From NCBI GenBank assembly GCA_017536475.1, contig JAFXHH010000017.1:1-59910 (forward strand): a stretch of DNA of 59,910 bases, given 5' to 3'. Both the position numbers and the translations under genes were made by a program. The DNA comes from Clostridia bacterium (GTDB lineage Bacteria; Bacillota; Clostridia; Oscillospirales; CAG-272). Within the stretch, counting starts at the first letter, position 1. Every line of letters begins with the position of its first letter. Shown here piece by piece: positions 18,458 through 28,342 of the stretch. Below the pieces are notes generated by a model that was not told the DNA's origin, searched no databases, and saw only the letters and a program-made list of their open reading frames with translations.

Positions 18458-19528
18458 ATGCACGAAGAAGAATTTGATTTTGAAAACCGAATAGTTTCTA
18501 CCTCCTTTTCCGCCGAGGACGCGGACGTTGACGTTTCCCTGCGCCCCAAAACTCTTGACGATTATATCGGTCAGGACAAGGTCAAGGAAAATCTTAAGGT
18601 ATATATTGACGCGGCAAAGCTGCGCGGAGAATCTCTTGATCACGTGTTATTATACGGCCCTCCCGGACTTGGTAAGACCACGCTTTCCAACATTATCGCG
18701 GCAGAAATGGGTGTGAATATCCGAGTTACCTCGGGTCCTGCGATTGAAAAGCAGGGTGATCTTGCGGCACTCCTTACTAATCTTAACGAAGGTGACGTTC
18801 TATTTATAGACGAGATACACCGTCTTTCGCGTCAGGTTGAGGAGATACTTTATCCTGCTATGGAGGACTTTGCGCTTGATATTATTATCGGTAAGGGTCC
18901 TTCGGCAAGAAGTATCCGCATAGATCTGCCCAAGTTCACGCTTATCGGCGCGACTACCCGCGCGGGTCAGCTTACCACTCCCCTTCGCGATCGCTTTGGA
19001 GTAGTGCTCAAGCTTGATCTTTATACTCCCGAGCAGCTGGCTACTATCGTTACCCGAAGCGCAGGTATCCTGGGAATAGACATTACCGAGCAAGGTGCTT
19101 ACGAGATCGCATCGCGCTCGCGCGGCACTCCCCGTATTGCTAACAGATTACTTAAAAGAGTACGCGATTTTGCACAGGTAAAGGGCAAGAGCGAGATCGA
19201 CAATGAGATCGCGCAATTTGCTCTCGACAAGCTCGAGATCGACGAGCTCGGTCTTGACAGCACCGACAAGAGAATGCTTGAAGCGATCATAAAATTCTAC
19301 GACGGTGGTCCCGTTGGACTTGACACTCTCGCCGCAACTATCGGCGAGGAGGCAGTCACTCTTGAGGACGTTTACGAGCCTTATCTTATGCAAATAGGTT
19401 ACCTCAGCCGCACACCTCGCGGACGCTGTGTTACAAGACTTGCTTACGAGCATCTTGGTATAAGACCGAAGGTCGCTCCTAACAAGGATTCACAGCAGTT
19501 GGATATTTTTTCACAAGACGAGCAATAA
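18458..19528 (+). CDS. ruvB: Holliday junction branch migration ATPase RuvB
   Basis: Hexameric AAA+ helicase that drives branch migration. The 356-residue protein has [12 protein letters not shown] (28-39), Walker A GPPGLGKT (67-74), Walker [10 protein letters not shown], sensor GATTRAG (about 166-172), arginine finger region in LRDRFG, and a C-terminal winged helix with GPVGLDTLA and RTPRGR. GAAAGGAG lies 7 bases before the ATG. Last gene of the plus operon, ended by a 19-bp bidirectional terminator. Confidence 0.98.
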   Translation: MHEEEFDFENRIVSTSFSAEDADVDVSLRPKTLDDYIGQDKVKENLKVYIDAAKLRGESLDHVLLYGPPGLGKTTLSNIIAAEMGVNIRVTSGPAIEKQGDLAALLTNLNEGDVLFIDEIHRLSRQVEEILYPAMEDFALDIIIGKGPSARSIRIDLPKFTLIGATTRAGQLTTPLRDRFGVVLKLDLYTPEQLATIVTRSAGILGIDITEQGAYEIASRSRGTPRIANRLLKRVRDFAQVKGKSEIDNEIAQFALDKLEIDELGLDSTDKRMLEAIIKFYDGGPVGLDTLAATIGEEAVTLEDVYEPYLMQIGYLSRTPRGRCVTRLAYEHLGIRPKVAPNKDSQQLDIFSQDEQ

Positions 19529-19571
19529 CATAAAAATGGCATAACGCACAAGGCGTTATGCCATTTTTATG
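19529..19571. terminator. Bidirectional terminator between ruvB and the ABC exporter
   Basis: Perfect 19-bp inverted repeat (CATAAAAATGGCATAACGC and its complement) with a 5-base loop and A/T tracts on both sides, placed between convergent genes. Confidence 0.9.
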
Positions 19572-19577
19572 TTGGTA

Positions 19578-21404
19578 TTAATTTTCAAACTGACTGTTCC
19601 AAAGATCTGCGTAAAATCCTTCGTTTTTAAGAAGCTCTGCATGGTTGCCCTTCTCTACTATCTTTCCGTTATTCATAACGAGAATGACATCCGCTTCTTT
19701 GATGGTCGACAGACGGTGGGCGACGACGAATGAGGTCCTTCCCTTCATCATCTTTGCGAAGGCATCCTGGATCTTCATTTCGGTTCGGGTGTCGATGGAG
19801 GAGGTCGCTTCATCGAGAATAAGCATGGGCGGCAGGCAAAGCAAAACTCGCGCGATACAAAGCAGCTGCTTTTGTCCCTGCGAAAGTGCTCCTCCGTCCT
19901 CTCCGATAACGGTGTCGTATCCCTTGGGCAACTGACGGATAAAGCTATGCGCGTGCGCTTCTTTGGCGGCGGCTTTTATCTCCTCATCGGTAGCGTCGGG
20001 CTTACCCATAGCGATATTTTCGCGTATCGTTCCCGTTTTCAGCCAGGTGTCCTGAAGCACCATTCCGTAGGATCGGCGCAAGGACGAGCGCGTAAGATCA
20101 CGGATATCGTGTCCACTGACCTCTATTTTGCCGCTGTCGACGTCATAAAAGCGCATCAGCAGATTGATCACGGTCGTCTTTCCGCAGCCGGTAGGTCCAA
20201 CTATCGCAACGCGCTGACCGTTTTCGATCGAAAGGTTAAAGTCTTTTATAAGTTCACGCTCGGGGGTATATGAGAACTCGACGTTTTCGATACGTACGCG
20301 TCCGTCGACCTCGTTTGCTTTAAGATCATAGGCATTTTCTGCATCGGGCATCTGCGGCTCGGCGTCTATGAGCTCAAAAACTCTTGCGGCGCAAACGATC
20401 GCATTCTGAAGCTCGGTAACTACTCCCGATATCTCGTTAAAGGGCTTGGTATACTGATTTGCGTAGCTGAGCAGGCTCGTGAGAGCTCCCACGGTAAGCG
20501 GAAGTCCCGTTATAAAGTCTCCCTTTCCCGACACGCAGATAAGCGCACCGACGAGTGCAACACCCGCGTAGACAAGGTTATTGACGAATCTTGTACAGGG
20601 GTTGGTCAATGATGAATAAAAGACTGCCTTAAGCGAGCATTTTGCAAGTCTGCCGTTTATCTCGTCAAACTGCTCTATCGCTTCGTCCTCGTGAGAGAAT
20701 GCCGCAACAACCTTTTGCTCACCTATCATTTCGTCGATAAAGGCGGTCTGCTCTGCTCTAGTCTTTGATTGCTGTGCAAACAAGGAATGGGTGTTTTTAG
20801 CGATAAATGCCGCAACGAAAAGCGACAATGGAGTTACAAGGATAACGACGAGCGTTATGCTGAGATTTATCGACACCATAAAGGCTATCGTGCCGATGAT
20901 CGTCAAAACACCCGTGAATAGCTGCGAAAAGCCCATAAGTAAGCCGTCCGAGAACTGATCTGCGTCGGATATGACTCGGCTGACCGTATCTCCTACGGGG
21001 TGACTGTCAATATAAGACAACGGCAGCTCCTGTATCTTGTTGAAGGCGTCTCTGCGGAGTCTGCGAACGATACCGAAGGTTATTCGGTTGTTGCAGACGT
21101 TCATGAGCCATTGAAGGAGCGCGGTGATCGCCGCTACGATGCCAATTTTCAGAAGAATATTATATATTCCTTTGAAATCCACGTTGTTTTTGCCGATCGC
21201 GAGGTCTATTGCCTCTCCGACAAGAACGGGGATGTAAAGCGTGAGCGCAACTATTGCTATTGCAAGTATCAGAGATATGGAAAACAGCACTCTGTACTTT
21301 TTCAGATATTTGAGCACCTTTTTGCCCGTTTGTGCATAAGTAGCGCCCTGCGGCATTGCCGCTTTTTTGTTGTTTGCGGAGGTTTTTTTCTTTTTGATCA
21401 TCAT
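19578..21404 (-). CDS. ABC exporter half-transporter, catalytic-site subunit
   Basis: 608-residue ABC transporter with six N-terminal transmembrane helices (about 35-320) and a C-terminal nucleotide-binding domain. Walker A is GPTGCGKT, Walker B MLILDEATSS with the catalytic Glu intact, and the signature is the degenerate LSQGQKQ. The partner gene directly upstream has the opposite pattern, so the two should form an asymmetric heterodimeric exporter like BmrCD or TM287/288. Start overlaps the partner's stop by four bases and GGGAGG lies upstream. The substrate (drug, lipid or peptide) cannot be read from sequence. The Lys-rich N-terminus (MMIKKKKTSANNKK) is cytoplasmic. Confidence 0.93.
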   Translation of the reverse strand: MMIKKKKTSANNKKAAMPQGATYAQTGKKVLKYLKKYRVLFSISLILAIAIVALTLYIPVLVGEAIDLAIGKNNVDFKGIYNILLKIGIVAAITALLQWLMNVCNNRITFGIVRRLRRDAFNKIQELPLSYIDSHPVGDTVSRVISDADQFSDGLLMGFSQLFTGVLTIIGTIAFMVSINLSITLVVILVTPLSLFVAAFIAKNTHSLFAQQSKTRAEQTAFIDEMIGEQKVVAAFSHEDEAIEQFDEINGRLAKCSLKAVFYSSLTNPCTRFVNNLVYAGVALVGALICVSGKGDFITGLPLTVGALTSLLSYANQYTKPFNEISGVVTELQNAIVCAARVFELIDAEPQMPDAENAYDLKANEVDGRVRIENVEFSYTPERELIKDFNLSIENGQRVAIVGPTGCGKTTVINLLMRFYDVDSGKIEVSGHDIRDLTRSSLRRSYGMVLQDTWLKTGTIRENIAMGKPDATDEEIKAAAKEAHAHSFIRQLPKGYDTVIGEDGGALSQGQKQLLCIARVLLCLPPMLILDEATSSIDTRTEMKIQDAFAKMMKGRTSFVVAHRLSTIKEADVILVMNNGKIVEKGNHAELLKNEGFYADLWNSQFEN

Positions 21405-23134
21405 TCGTCACCTCCCTTGAACTGCGACTCGTAAATCTCCTTATACACCGAGCAGGTGGCAAGAAGTTCCTCGTGCTTTCCGATACCGACCATTGCGCCG
21501 TCGTCGAGCACGATTATCTTATCTGCGTGGCTTATAGACGAGGTTCTTTGAGAGATGATGAAGACCGTAGGATCGTTTTTAAGCTCTTTAAGAGCGTGGC
21601 GCAATCTTGCCTCGGTCGCAAAGTCGAGCGCGGAGGCACTATCGTCGAAGATGAGGATAGGCGCATTTTTGACTATCGCGCGGGCGATCGTGAGTCTTTG
21701 GCGCTGACCACCCGAGAAGTTTCTGCCAAACTGCGCGACCTCTGCGTCAAGCCCTCCGTCCTTTTCTGCAACGAAGTCTGCCGCTTGGGCAACTTTGAGC
21801 GCGTAGTTGAGCTCATCTTCATCTGCATTTTCATTTCCCCACAAGAGATTTGAACGGACAGTGCCCTCGAACAGAACCGCCTTCTGCGGAACTACCGAAA
21901 CGCTTTCTCGCAGAGCTTCAAGCTCGTATTCCTTGACGTTTTTGCCAAATATGAGGACTTCTCCCTCGCTCGCGTCGTAAAAGCGTGGGATCATATTGAC
22001 AAGCGAGGTCTTGCCAGAGCCCGTGCCGCCGATGATACCGACGGTCTCGCCGCGCTTTACAGTAAAGCTGATGTTTTCAAGAGTGTTTTCTCCCTCGCCG
22101 CTGTAATTGAGGGCGACGTTTCTGAATTCGACCGCAACAGAGGCATCGAAATTCTCTTTGGAGTTGCTTTGCTCTACGGTCATACCAACGGGAGTTTCGA
22201 GCACAGACTCTATTCTGTGTGCACAGGCGGTCGCCTTGGTCATCAGAACTATAGTATTCGCAAGCTTTACGAGCTCGACGAGTATTTGCGACATATAGTT
22301 ATACATTGCAAAGAGGTCGCCCTGACTCATATTGCCCGAATTTATCTCTGCCGACGAAAGATACACAACGGCAACGACTCCGAGGTTTATGATAACGTAG
22401 GTCATCGGGTTCATCAGCGCGGTGATCTTGCCAACGAAATTCTGAACGTCGGTGTGCTCGTGATTGGCCTCGCTGAATGCCTTTTTCTCGCTCTCCTCTT
22501 TGTTGAAGGCTCGGATAACGCGGACACCGCCGAGATTTTCTCTTGTGAGCGAGGTTACTCTGTCGAGTCTGCTCTGAACCTTTTTATAAAGCGGTATGCC
22601 TGCAAGGATTATACTGAATACTACGACAGCCAAAGCAGGAATAACTATTGCAAATATCGGCGCGACCCTATTGCTCTTATCGATGATAAATGCCATTATC
22701 ATTGCGCCGAAAACGATTATGGGAGAACGCAAAAACAAACGCAGAGCCATATTGACTCCCGATTGGACCTGATTTACGTCGCTCGTCATTCTCGTTATCA
22801 GCGAGGAGCGTCCGATCTTGTCCGAATTGGAATAAGAAAGTCCTTGTATGTGTGCAAAAAGGTCGTGGCGAAGACCCGTAGAAGTGCCGACCGCCGCCTT
22901 TGCCGCGAAATATTGCGCGATTATCGTGCAGGTAAGGCCTATAACTCCGAGCGCGACGAGCACGAGGCATCCCGACACTATGTAGCTCGTATCGTTATTT
23001 TTAATTCCCACGTCCATTATCATCTTTACGACGATAGGCACGAAAAGGTCAAAGCACGCCTCAAGCAGTTTGAAAAGCGGTGCCATAACGCACTCGAGCT
23101 TATATTTTTTCAGATATTTTAAAACGAGTTTCAT
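21401..23134 (-). CDS. ABC exporter half-transporter, degenerate-site subunit
   Basis: 577-residue partner of the following gene. Transmembrane part spans about 18-310; the nucleotide-binding domain has Walker A GGTGSGKT, canonical signature FSGGQRQRLTIARA, but Walker B reads ILIFDDSAS, where Asp replaces the catalytic Glu. Together with the LSQGQ signature in the other subunit this gives one active and one degenerate ATP site, the known layout of heterodimeric exporters. The start at 23134 is preferred because GGGAG lies 6 bases upstream and because upstream Met codons in the frame fall at or above the transcription start of the promoter at 23166-23194. Confidence 0.92.
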   Translation of the reverse strand: MKLVLKYLKKYKLECVMAPLFKLLEACFDLFVPIVVKMIMDVGIKNNDTSYIVSGCLVLVALGVIGLTCTIIAQYFAAKAAVGTSTGLRHDLFAHIQGLSYSNSDKIGRSSLITRMTSDVNQVQSGVNMALRLFLRSPIIVFGAMIMAFIIDKSNRVAPIFAIVIPALAVVVFSIILAGIPLYKKVQSRLDRVTSLTRENLGGVRVIRAFNKEESEKKAFSEANHEHTDVQNFVGKITALMNPMTYVIINLGVVAVVYLSSAEINSGNMSQGDLFAMYNYMSQILVELVKLANTIVLMTKATACAHRIESVLETPVGMTVEQSNSKENFDASVAVEFRNVALNYSGEGENTLENISFTVKRGETVGIIGGTGSGKTSLVNMIPRFYDASEGEVLIFGKNVKEYELEALRESVSVVPQKAVLFEGTVRSNLLWGNENADEDELNYALKVAQAADFVAEKDGGLDAEVAQFGRNFSGGQRQRLTIARAIVKNAPILIFDDSASALDFATEARLRHALKELKNDPTVFIISQRTSSISHADKIIVLDDGAMVGIGKHEELLATCSVYKEIYESQFKGGDE

Positions 23135-23165
23135 TGATTGCTCCCATATCTTGTTTATCCTCATA

Positions 23166-23194
23166 ATTATATCATCTTTTGTCTTTAATTGCAA
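23166..23194 (-). promoter_or_regulatory. Sigma-A promoter of the ABC exporter pair
   Basis: Minus strand TTGCAA, 17-bp spacer ending GATGA, TATAAT, with extended -10 TGA. It sets the short leader and so supports the downstream start codon of the exporter gene. Confidence 0.85.
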
Positions 23195-23367
23195 GAGGCA
23201 AAGCGAAAATTGCAATTTCTTTGCGTTTACACGAAATAATCACGAAAAAATCTTTAAAAAATCATACAAATCGGCTACTTGAAAGCATAACATTAACAAT
23301 TACTTAACATTATTGTGTTAGAATACAAGATGTATTTTTATGTGAACTTATCATAGGAGGTTTGCCA

Positions 23368-26300
23368 ATGCTGAAATTAAAAGGGATCACAAAGGACTAC
23401 GTTTCGGGTGATTCAACGGTAAAGGCGCTCAAGGGCATCGATATTGAATTTCGTGAGAATGAATTCGTTTCCATTCTCGGTCCCTCGGGCTGCGGAAAAA
23501 CTACGCTGCTTAATATCATAGGCGGTCTTGACAGATATACTGACGGCGATCTTATCATCAACGGAAGATCGACAAAGGATTTTAAGGACAGAGATTGGGA
23601 TACTTACAGAAATCACTCTGTAGGATTCGTTTTCCAAAGCTACAATCTTATTCCCCATCAGTCAGTTCTTGCAAACGTTGAGCTTGCGCTCACGCTTTCG
23701 GGTGTTTCCAAGGCAGAACGTCGCCGCAGAGCTATTGAGGCTCTTGAAAAGGTGGGACTTGGAGATCAGCTCAAAAAGCGTCCCTCACAGATGTCGGGCG
23801 GTCAGATGCAGAGAGTTGCTATCGCGCGTGCTCTCGTTAACGATCCCGATATTTTGCTCGCCGACGAGCCCACGGGAGCACTTGATACCACGACCAGCGT
23901 TCAGATCATGGAGATACTCAAGGACATCTCCAAGGATAAGCTGATAGTTATGGTCACGCACAATCCCGAGCTTGCAGAGACTTATTCTTCAAGAATAATC
24001 AAGGTGCTTGACGGTCTTGTTACCGACGACTCCGATCCCTACGCTTCGGTCGCTTCCGATATGGCTGCCGAGGACGTTGGACTTACCAAAAAAGCAAGAG
24101 AGATCAAGAAAAACAGCAAGGGCAAGAAAAAACAGACCTCGATGTCCTTCTTCACTGCTCTTTCGCTTTCTCTGAACAATCTCGCAACCAAAAAAGGCCG
24201 TACTATCATGACGAGCTTTGCAGGCAGTATCGGTATCATCGGTATTGCGCTGATCCTTGCTCTCTCGACGGGAATCAACGCGTTTATTGCTCAAGTCCAG
24301 GAGGACACTCTCTCGACCTATCCTCTCACCATTCAGAAGCAGACTCAGGATATGTCCGCGATGCTTTCTGCTATGACCAGCGTTTCCAATACGGAGGATT
24401 ACAGAGATTCGGGCAAGATCTACGTTGATGACTCGCTCGGCACGATGATGTCGGCTATGACAAGCACGGTCGAGAACAATCTTGAAGCGTTCAAGGCTCA
24501 TATTGATGAAAATTACGATGATATCAAGGACTTTGTCAGCGATATTCAGTACACGTACGACTATCAGCTTCAGGTCTTTAGCAGCGACGGAAAGCACAAG
24601 GTTGGTATGGAGACCGTATTCGAGCACATGGGTGACGCGTTCTCGGGTATGACCGAGCTTATGGAAATGGGCGGCGGTATGGGAATGAACGTCTTCTCCG
24701 AAATGATAGACAACCAGACCCTTCTCAATCAGCAATACGACGTTATCGCGGGTAACTGGCCCGAGGAATACAACGAGGTAGTGCTCGTGGTCAATTCCAA
24801 CAACCAGATAAGCAAGATGACGCTTTATATGCTCGGAATCCTCGACCCCAACGAGATCGACAAGGAAATGGAAGATCTTATGCAAGGTCAGTACAAGCCC
24901 GAGGAGCTTCCGCCTTACACCTACGAGGATATTCTCAATATGAGCTTTAAGCTGCTCACGACGTCGGATTTTTTCGATGTGAGTGGCAAGGTCTACACGG
25001 TTGACGGTGTGGAATATCCCGTTTGGAATGACCTGAGAGAAGGATTTTCGTTCGATCAGGAAAAATTCGTTACCGAAAACGGTGTTGAGATAAAGATATC
25101 GGGTATCATCCGTCCCAAAGAAAGCGCTGCTGCCACCTCTATATCGGGTGCGGTGGGCTACACCAAGGATCTTACCGACTATATTCTTAAGAAAAATGAG
25201 ACGAGCAAGGTCATAAATCAGCAAAAGGGAACTCCCAATATCAACGTATTGACGGGTCTTCCCTTTGAGCGAACCAAATATACCCCCGAGACGATCCACG
25301 AGCTTGTCAATAAGATCGACGATGCGACTATGGATATGTTCTACGCTTATATGACCCAGCAGATACTCAACAACCCCGATTTCTCCGATAGAATACAGGT
25401 TACCGATACACAGTCCTTCATCGGTATGTTTATGCTGCTTCCTGCGGAAAATCAGGCGCAGATATTCAGCGCGGTGCTCGGTGCGGCGCAGGCTAATCCC
25501 GCTAACAAGGATACTATCGATGGCTTGTGCTTGATGCTTTCTCAAACCACCGACGGTATTGATATCACAGCTAAAAACTTCGTCAAGCTTCTTCCCGTTC
25601 TTGACGTACAGACTCAAGTGCTCGGTGCGTTTATGGGTATTCCTCAAAGTGAGCAGATGCCTTTTCCGATCCCCGGTCTTATCCAAATGGCAGGAGAGGA
25701 GGCTATGGGTGTGATATATGAAAAGTTGACCGAAACCATCAAGACGATGACGGTCAACGAGGAGATATTCGTCACTCTGCTCTCTACTCTTACTGAGGAC
25801 GATCCCGCGTTCATTCAGCTCGAAGAGACCCTCTACGGTATGGCTCCTCAGATCGACGCGACATACGACAGCGTGCTCGATACGCTTGACGATGCCAAGA
25901 AGGCTTCTCCCGCGTCTATCAACTTCTATGCAAAGGATTTTGAGTCGAAAGAGGCTATTGAAAAGTTCATCAGCGACTATAACGCTGATGTAAACGAGAA
26001 ATACGTTGAAGAATATGAGAAGGAGCACGGAGTAAAGCCCGAAGGAAAGGCTCCCGACGAGCTTCAGTACACCGATCTTGTCGGATCTCTTATGTCTTCG
26101 GTTACCATTATTATCAATGCGATCTCTTACGTGCTTATCGCGTTCGTTTCGATCTCGCTCGTTGTTTCTTCGATAATGATCGGTATTATTACGAACATTT
26201 CGGTTCTTGAGCGAACCAAGGAGATCGGTATTCTCCGTGCTATCGGTGCTTCCAAGAAGGACGTTTCGAGAGTGTTCAACGCGGAGACGCTTATTATCGG

Positions 26301-26526
26301 TCTCGCGGCGGGTGCTATCGGAATATTGTCAACGGTTCTGCTTTGTATTCCGATATCGGCTATCGTTCAGTACTTCACGGGACTTGACAACATCCGCGCT
26401 ATTTTGCCTTGGCAGGGCGCTTTGATACTCGTGGTGATCAGCATGGTGCTGACGCTTATCGCGGGTATAATTCCCTCTCGCTCGGCGGCAAAGAAGGATC
26501 CCGTTGTGGCGCTTAGAAGTGAATAA
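23368..26526 (+). CDS. Fused ABC ATPase/FtsX-type permease (MacB-like)
   Basis: 1052-residue single-chain ABC protein. Residues 1-225 are an ATPase of the MacB/LolD class: Walker A GPSGCGKT (about 37-44), signature MSGGQMQRVAIARAL, Walker B ILLADEPTGALD. After a Lys-rich linker comes one helix (about 285-310), a very large extracytoplasmic domain (about 315-890), then three helices forming an FtsX domain (about 900-1045) with VLERTKEIGILRAIGASKKDV. The class works as a mechanotransducer for peptides, lipoproteins or antimicrobials rather than classic transport. ATG at 23368 follows AGGAGG by 7 bases; a TTG two codons earlier is rejected. A TAGAAT with TG extension (23319-23324) may be its -10, but no convincing -35 is seen. 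Confidence 0.9.
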   Translation: MLKLKGITKDYVSGDSTVKALKGIDIEFRENEFVSILGPSGCGKTTLLNIIGGLDRYTDGDLIINGRSTKDFKDRDWDTYRNHSVGFVFQSYNLIPHQSVLANVELALTLSGVSKAERRRRAIEALEKVGLGDQLKKRPSQMSGGQMQRVAIARALVNDPDILLADEPTGALDTTTSVQIMEILKDISKDKLIVMVTHNPELAETYSSRIIKVLDGLVTDDSDPYASVASDMAAEDVGLTKKAREIKKNSKGKKKQTSMSFFTALSLSLNNLATKKGRTIMTSFAGSIGIIGIALILALSTGINAFIAQVQEDTLSTYPLTIQKQTQDMSAMLSAMTSVSNTEDYRDSGKIYVDDSLGTMMSAMTSTVENNLEAFKAHIDENYDDIKDFVSDIQYTYDYQLQVFSSDGKHKVGMETVFEHMGDAFSGMTELMEMGGGMGMNVFSEMIDNQTLLNQQYDVIAGNWPEEYNEVVLVVNSNNQISKMTLYMLGILDPNEIDKEMEDLMQGQYKPEELPPYTYEDILNMSFKLLTTSDFFDVSGKVYTVDGVEYPVWNDLREGFSFDQEKFVTENGVEIKISGIIRPKESAAATSISGAVGYTKDLTDYILKKNETSKVINQQKGTPNINVLTGLPFERTKYTPETIHELVNKIDDATMDMFYAYMTQQILNNPDFSDRIQVTDTQSFIGMFMLLPAENQAQIFSAVLGAAQANPANKDTIDGLCLMLSQTTDGIDITAKNFVKLLPVLDVQTQVLGAFMGIPQSEQMPFPIPGLIQMAGEEAMGVIYEKLTETIKTMTVNEEIFVTLLSTLTEDDPAFIQLEETLYGMAPQIDATYDSVLDTLDDAKKASPASINFYAKDFESKEAIEKFISDYNADVNEKYVEEYEKEHGVKPEGKAPDELQYTDLVGSLMSSVTIIINAISYVLIAFVSISLVVSSIMIGIITNISVLERTKEIGILRAIGASKKDVSRVFNAETLIIGLAAGAIGILSTVLLCIPISAIVQYFTGLDNIRAILPWQGALILVVISMVLTLIAGIIPSRSAAKKDPVVALRSE

Positions 26527-26535
26527 TTTTTAATG

Positions 26536-26569
26536 AAAAGGCTTTTGCTCTCGGGCAAAAGCCTTTTTT
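26536..26569 (+). terminator. Terminator of the MacB-like gene
   Basis: 13-bp stem AAAAGGCTTTTGC/GCAAAAGCCTTTT with a 6-base loop and trailing Ts, 10 bp after the stop codon. Confidence 0.85.
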
Positions 26570-26648
26570 GACTTCGTTGCGGCATAAAAGCTTTGTGTTA
26601 TTCATAGTTATAGAACAGTACAAGCTAATCCTGGGAGGCGCTTGCCTG

Positions 26649-28232
26649 ATGGCTTCAAAAACACGAAAATTTTTTCTTAACGCTATTTCTTTGACTCTGA
26701 CAGCGCTTATTATGCGCGGTGTTGCGGTAATATTCAACGTTTACGTTTCAAATCGCGCGGGAAGCGAGGCGATGGGCCTTTATTCCCTGCTTGGAAGCGT
26801 TTACGGCTTTTCAATAACTCTTGCGGCGGCGGGGATAAATCTCGGAACGACGAGGTTGATTTCCGACGCTCTCGGTCTTGGTGATTCTATGCTTGCGAGG
26901 CGGTCGGCGCGGCGCGCGCTTATCTGCTGCACCGTCACGGGAGCTATCGCGACGCTTTTGCTCTTTTTCGGGGCTCCCTTGATAGCCGATTTACTGCTTG
27001 GCGATGCTCGCGCTGTGACTCCGCTGAGGATATTGTCGTTTTCGCTTTTGCCTGTTGCTATCTGCTCCTGTCTTTCGGGTTATTTTACTGCGGTACGCAG
27101 GGTCAGGGTCAACGCCGCGTTTCAGATAGTCGTTCAGCTTTGCAAGATCGCGATAACGGTGGGGCTGCTCGCTCTCCTTGTCGACAAGGGCACGGAGGAG
27201 GCATGCATTGCGCTCGTGCTCGGCGGTACGCTTGCGGAATTTATCTCGTTGGCAATAACCTACGTGCTTTACCGAATTGATCTTAAAAATCTCGGCAAGG
27301 CTTCACCGAGCGCGAGTGTTGAGGGCGGCGGATTGACCAAAAAGCTTTTGGGAATAACTCTGCCCGTGACCTTCAGCGCATGTATTCGGTCGGCTCTCAG
27401 TATGTTTCAGCACGCGCTTATTCCGAAAGGGCTTAAGGCAAGCGGACAAAGCTGGGCGGCGGCGCTCTCCTCATACGGTGCGCTTCACGGAATGGCTCTG
27501 CCCGTCGTTCTCTTTCCCTCGGCTTTCGTTTCGGCATTTGCAGGTCTTCTTATTCCCGAGATCAGTGAATGCTGTGTGCAGAATAACAATGAAAGATTGA
27601 AACGTGTTTCCTATCGCGCTTTGACGCTATCGTTGATCTTTTCGGTTGGTGTGGCGGGAATTATGCTGTTTTTCTCCAATGAGCTCGGTATGCTGATATA
27701 TCACAACGAGGAAACCGCGCTTTACATTCGCGTGCTTGCACCGCTTATTCCCGTTATGTACATTGACGGCGCGGTCGATGCGATACTCAAAGGCACGGGA
27801 CATCAGGTCTATTCGATGAACGTCAACATTGCCGACACTCTGACCGCCTGCATTTTTGCTCTCACTCTGATTCCGATGATCGGTATATGGGGCTACGTGA
27901 TCTCGATATACGCGACCGAGATACTCAACACGTCGCTCAGCCTCGGGAAAATGATCTCTGTAAGCAGGATCAAGCCGCGAGTGATCCATCAGGTAGCTAT
28001 GCCGATAATCTGCATAGTCGGGGCAACTAACGCCACAAAGCTGATGCTTATTGCTCTGCCTTGGAATTTTAGTGGCATATTTGAGCTTGTTTTCGGCATT
28101 TTGCTTACTCTTGTCTTGTACGTTGGTCTTCTGATTTTAACACGGACTATAGGAACTGACGAGGGCGAGTTTTTGTATGCTTCTCTGCTCAGCGAGAAAC
28201 GCTACGACAGAAAATTTCGACCGATCCAATAA
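26649..28232 (+). CDS. Polysaccharide/lipid flippase, SpoVB-like (MOP superfamily)
   Basis: 527-residue polytopic protein with about 14 hydrophobic helices. The N-terminus (FFLNAISLTLTALIMRGVAV) and the motif NRAGSEAMGLYSLLGSVYGF identify a SpoVB/MurJ-like member of the MOP flippase superfamily, which moves undecaprenyl-linked sugars or lipid II. In spore formers SpoVB acts in cortex peptidoglycan synthesis; several paralogues usually exist, so the exact substrate is uncertain. The ATG at 26649 has GGGAGG 10 bases upstream. The gene stands alone between two terminators; no strong promoter is visible in the 80 bp before it. Confidence 0.85.
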   Translation: MASKTRKFFLNAISLTLTALIMRGVAVIFNVYVSNRAGSEAMGLYSLLGSVYGFSITLAAAGINLGTTRLISDALGLGDSMLARRSARRALICCTVTGAIATLLLFFGAPLIADLLLGDARAVTPLRILSFSLLPVAICSCLSGYFTAVRRVRVNAAFQIVVQLCKIAITVGLLALLVDKGTEEACIALVLGGTLAEFISLAITYVLYRIDLKNLGKASPSASVEGGGLTKKLLGITLPVTFSACIRSALSMFQHALIPKGLKASGQSWAAALSSYGALHGMALPVVLFPSAFVSAFAGLLIPEISECCVQNNNERLKRVSYRALTLSLIFSVGVAGIMLFFSNELGMLIYHNEETALYIRVLAPLIPVMYIDGAVDAILKGTGHQVYSMNVNIADTLTACIFALTLIPMIGIWGYVISIYATEILNTSLSLGKMISVSRIKPRVIHQVAMPIICIVGATNATKLMLIALPWNFSGIFELVFGILLTLVLYVGLLILTRTIGTDEGEFLYASLLSEKRYDRKFRPIQ

Positions 28233-28270
28233 CAAAATCCCCGTAAGCCTTACACTTACGGGGATTTTGT
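28232..28270. terminator. Terminator downstream of the SpoVB-like gene
   Basis: Perfect 16-bp stem ACAAAATCCCCGTAAG and complement around a 7-base loop, beginning at the stop codon. The flanks are A/T rich, so it could work in both directions and also end the convergent zinc-ribbon transcript. Confidence 0.85.
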
Positions 28271-28342
28271 AACTATAATTAAATTGACGAGTATAAACTG
28301 AAGTTAAAAGCGCAACTTGTTTACCGTGTCTTTATTACAGTT

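Noticed and set aside
23989..26028. Long minus-strand frame (679 codons) opposite the MacB-like gene
   Set aside because: It mirrors the codon bias of the plus-strand gene, has no recognisable domain or ribosome binding site, and the plus frame has complete ABC motifs.
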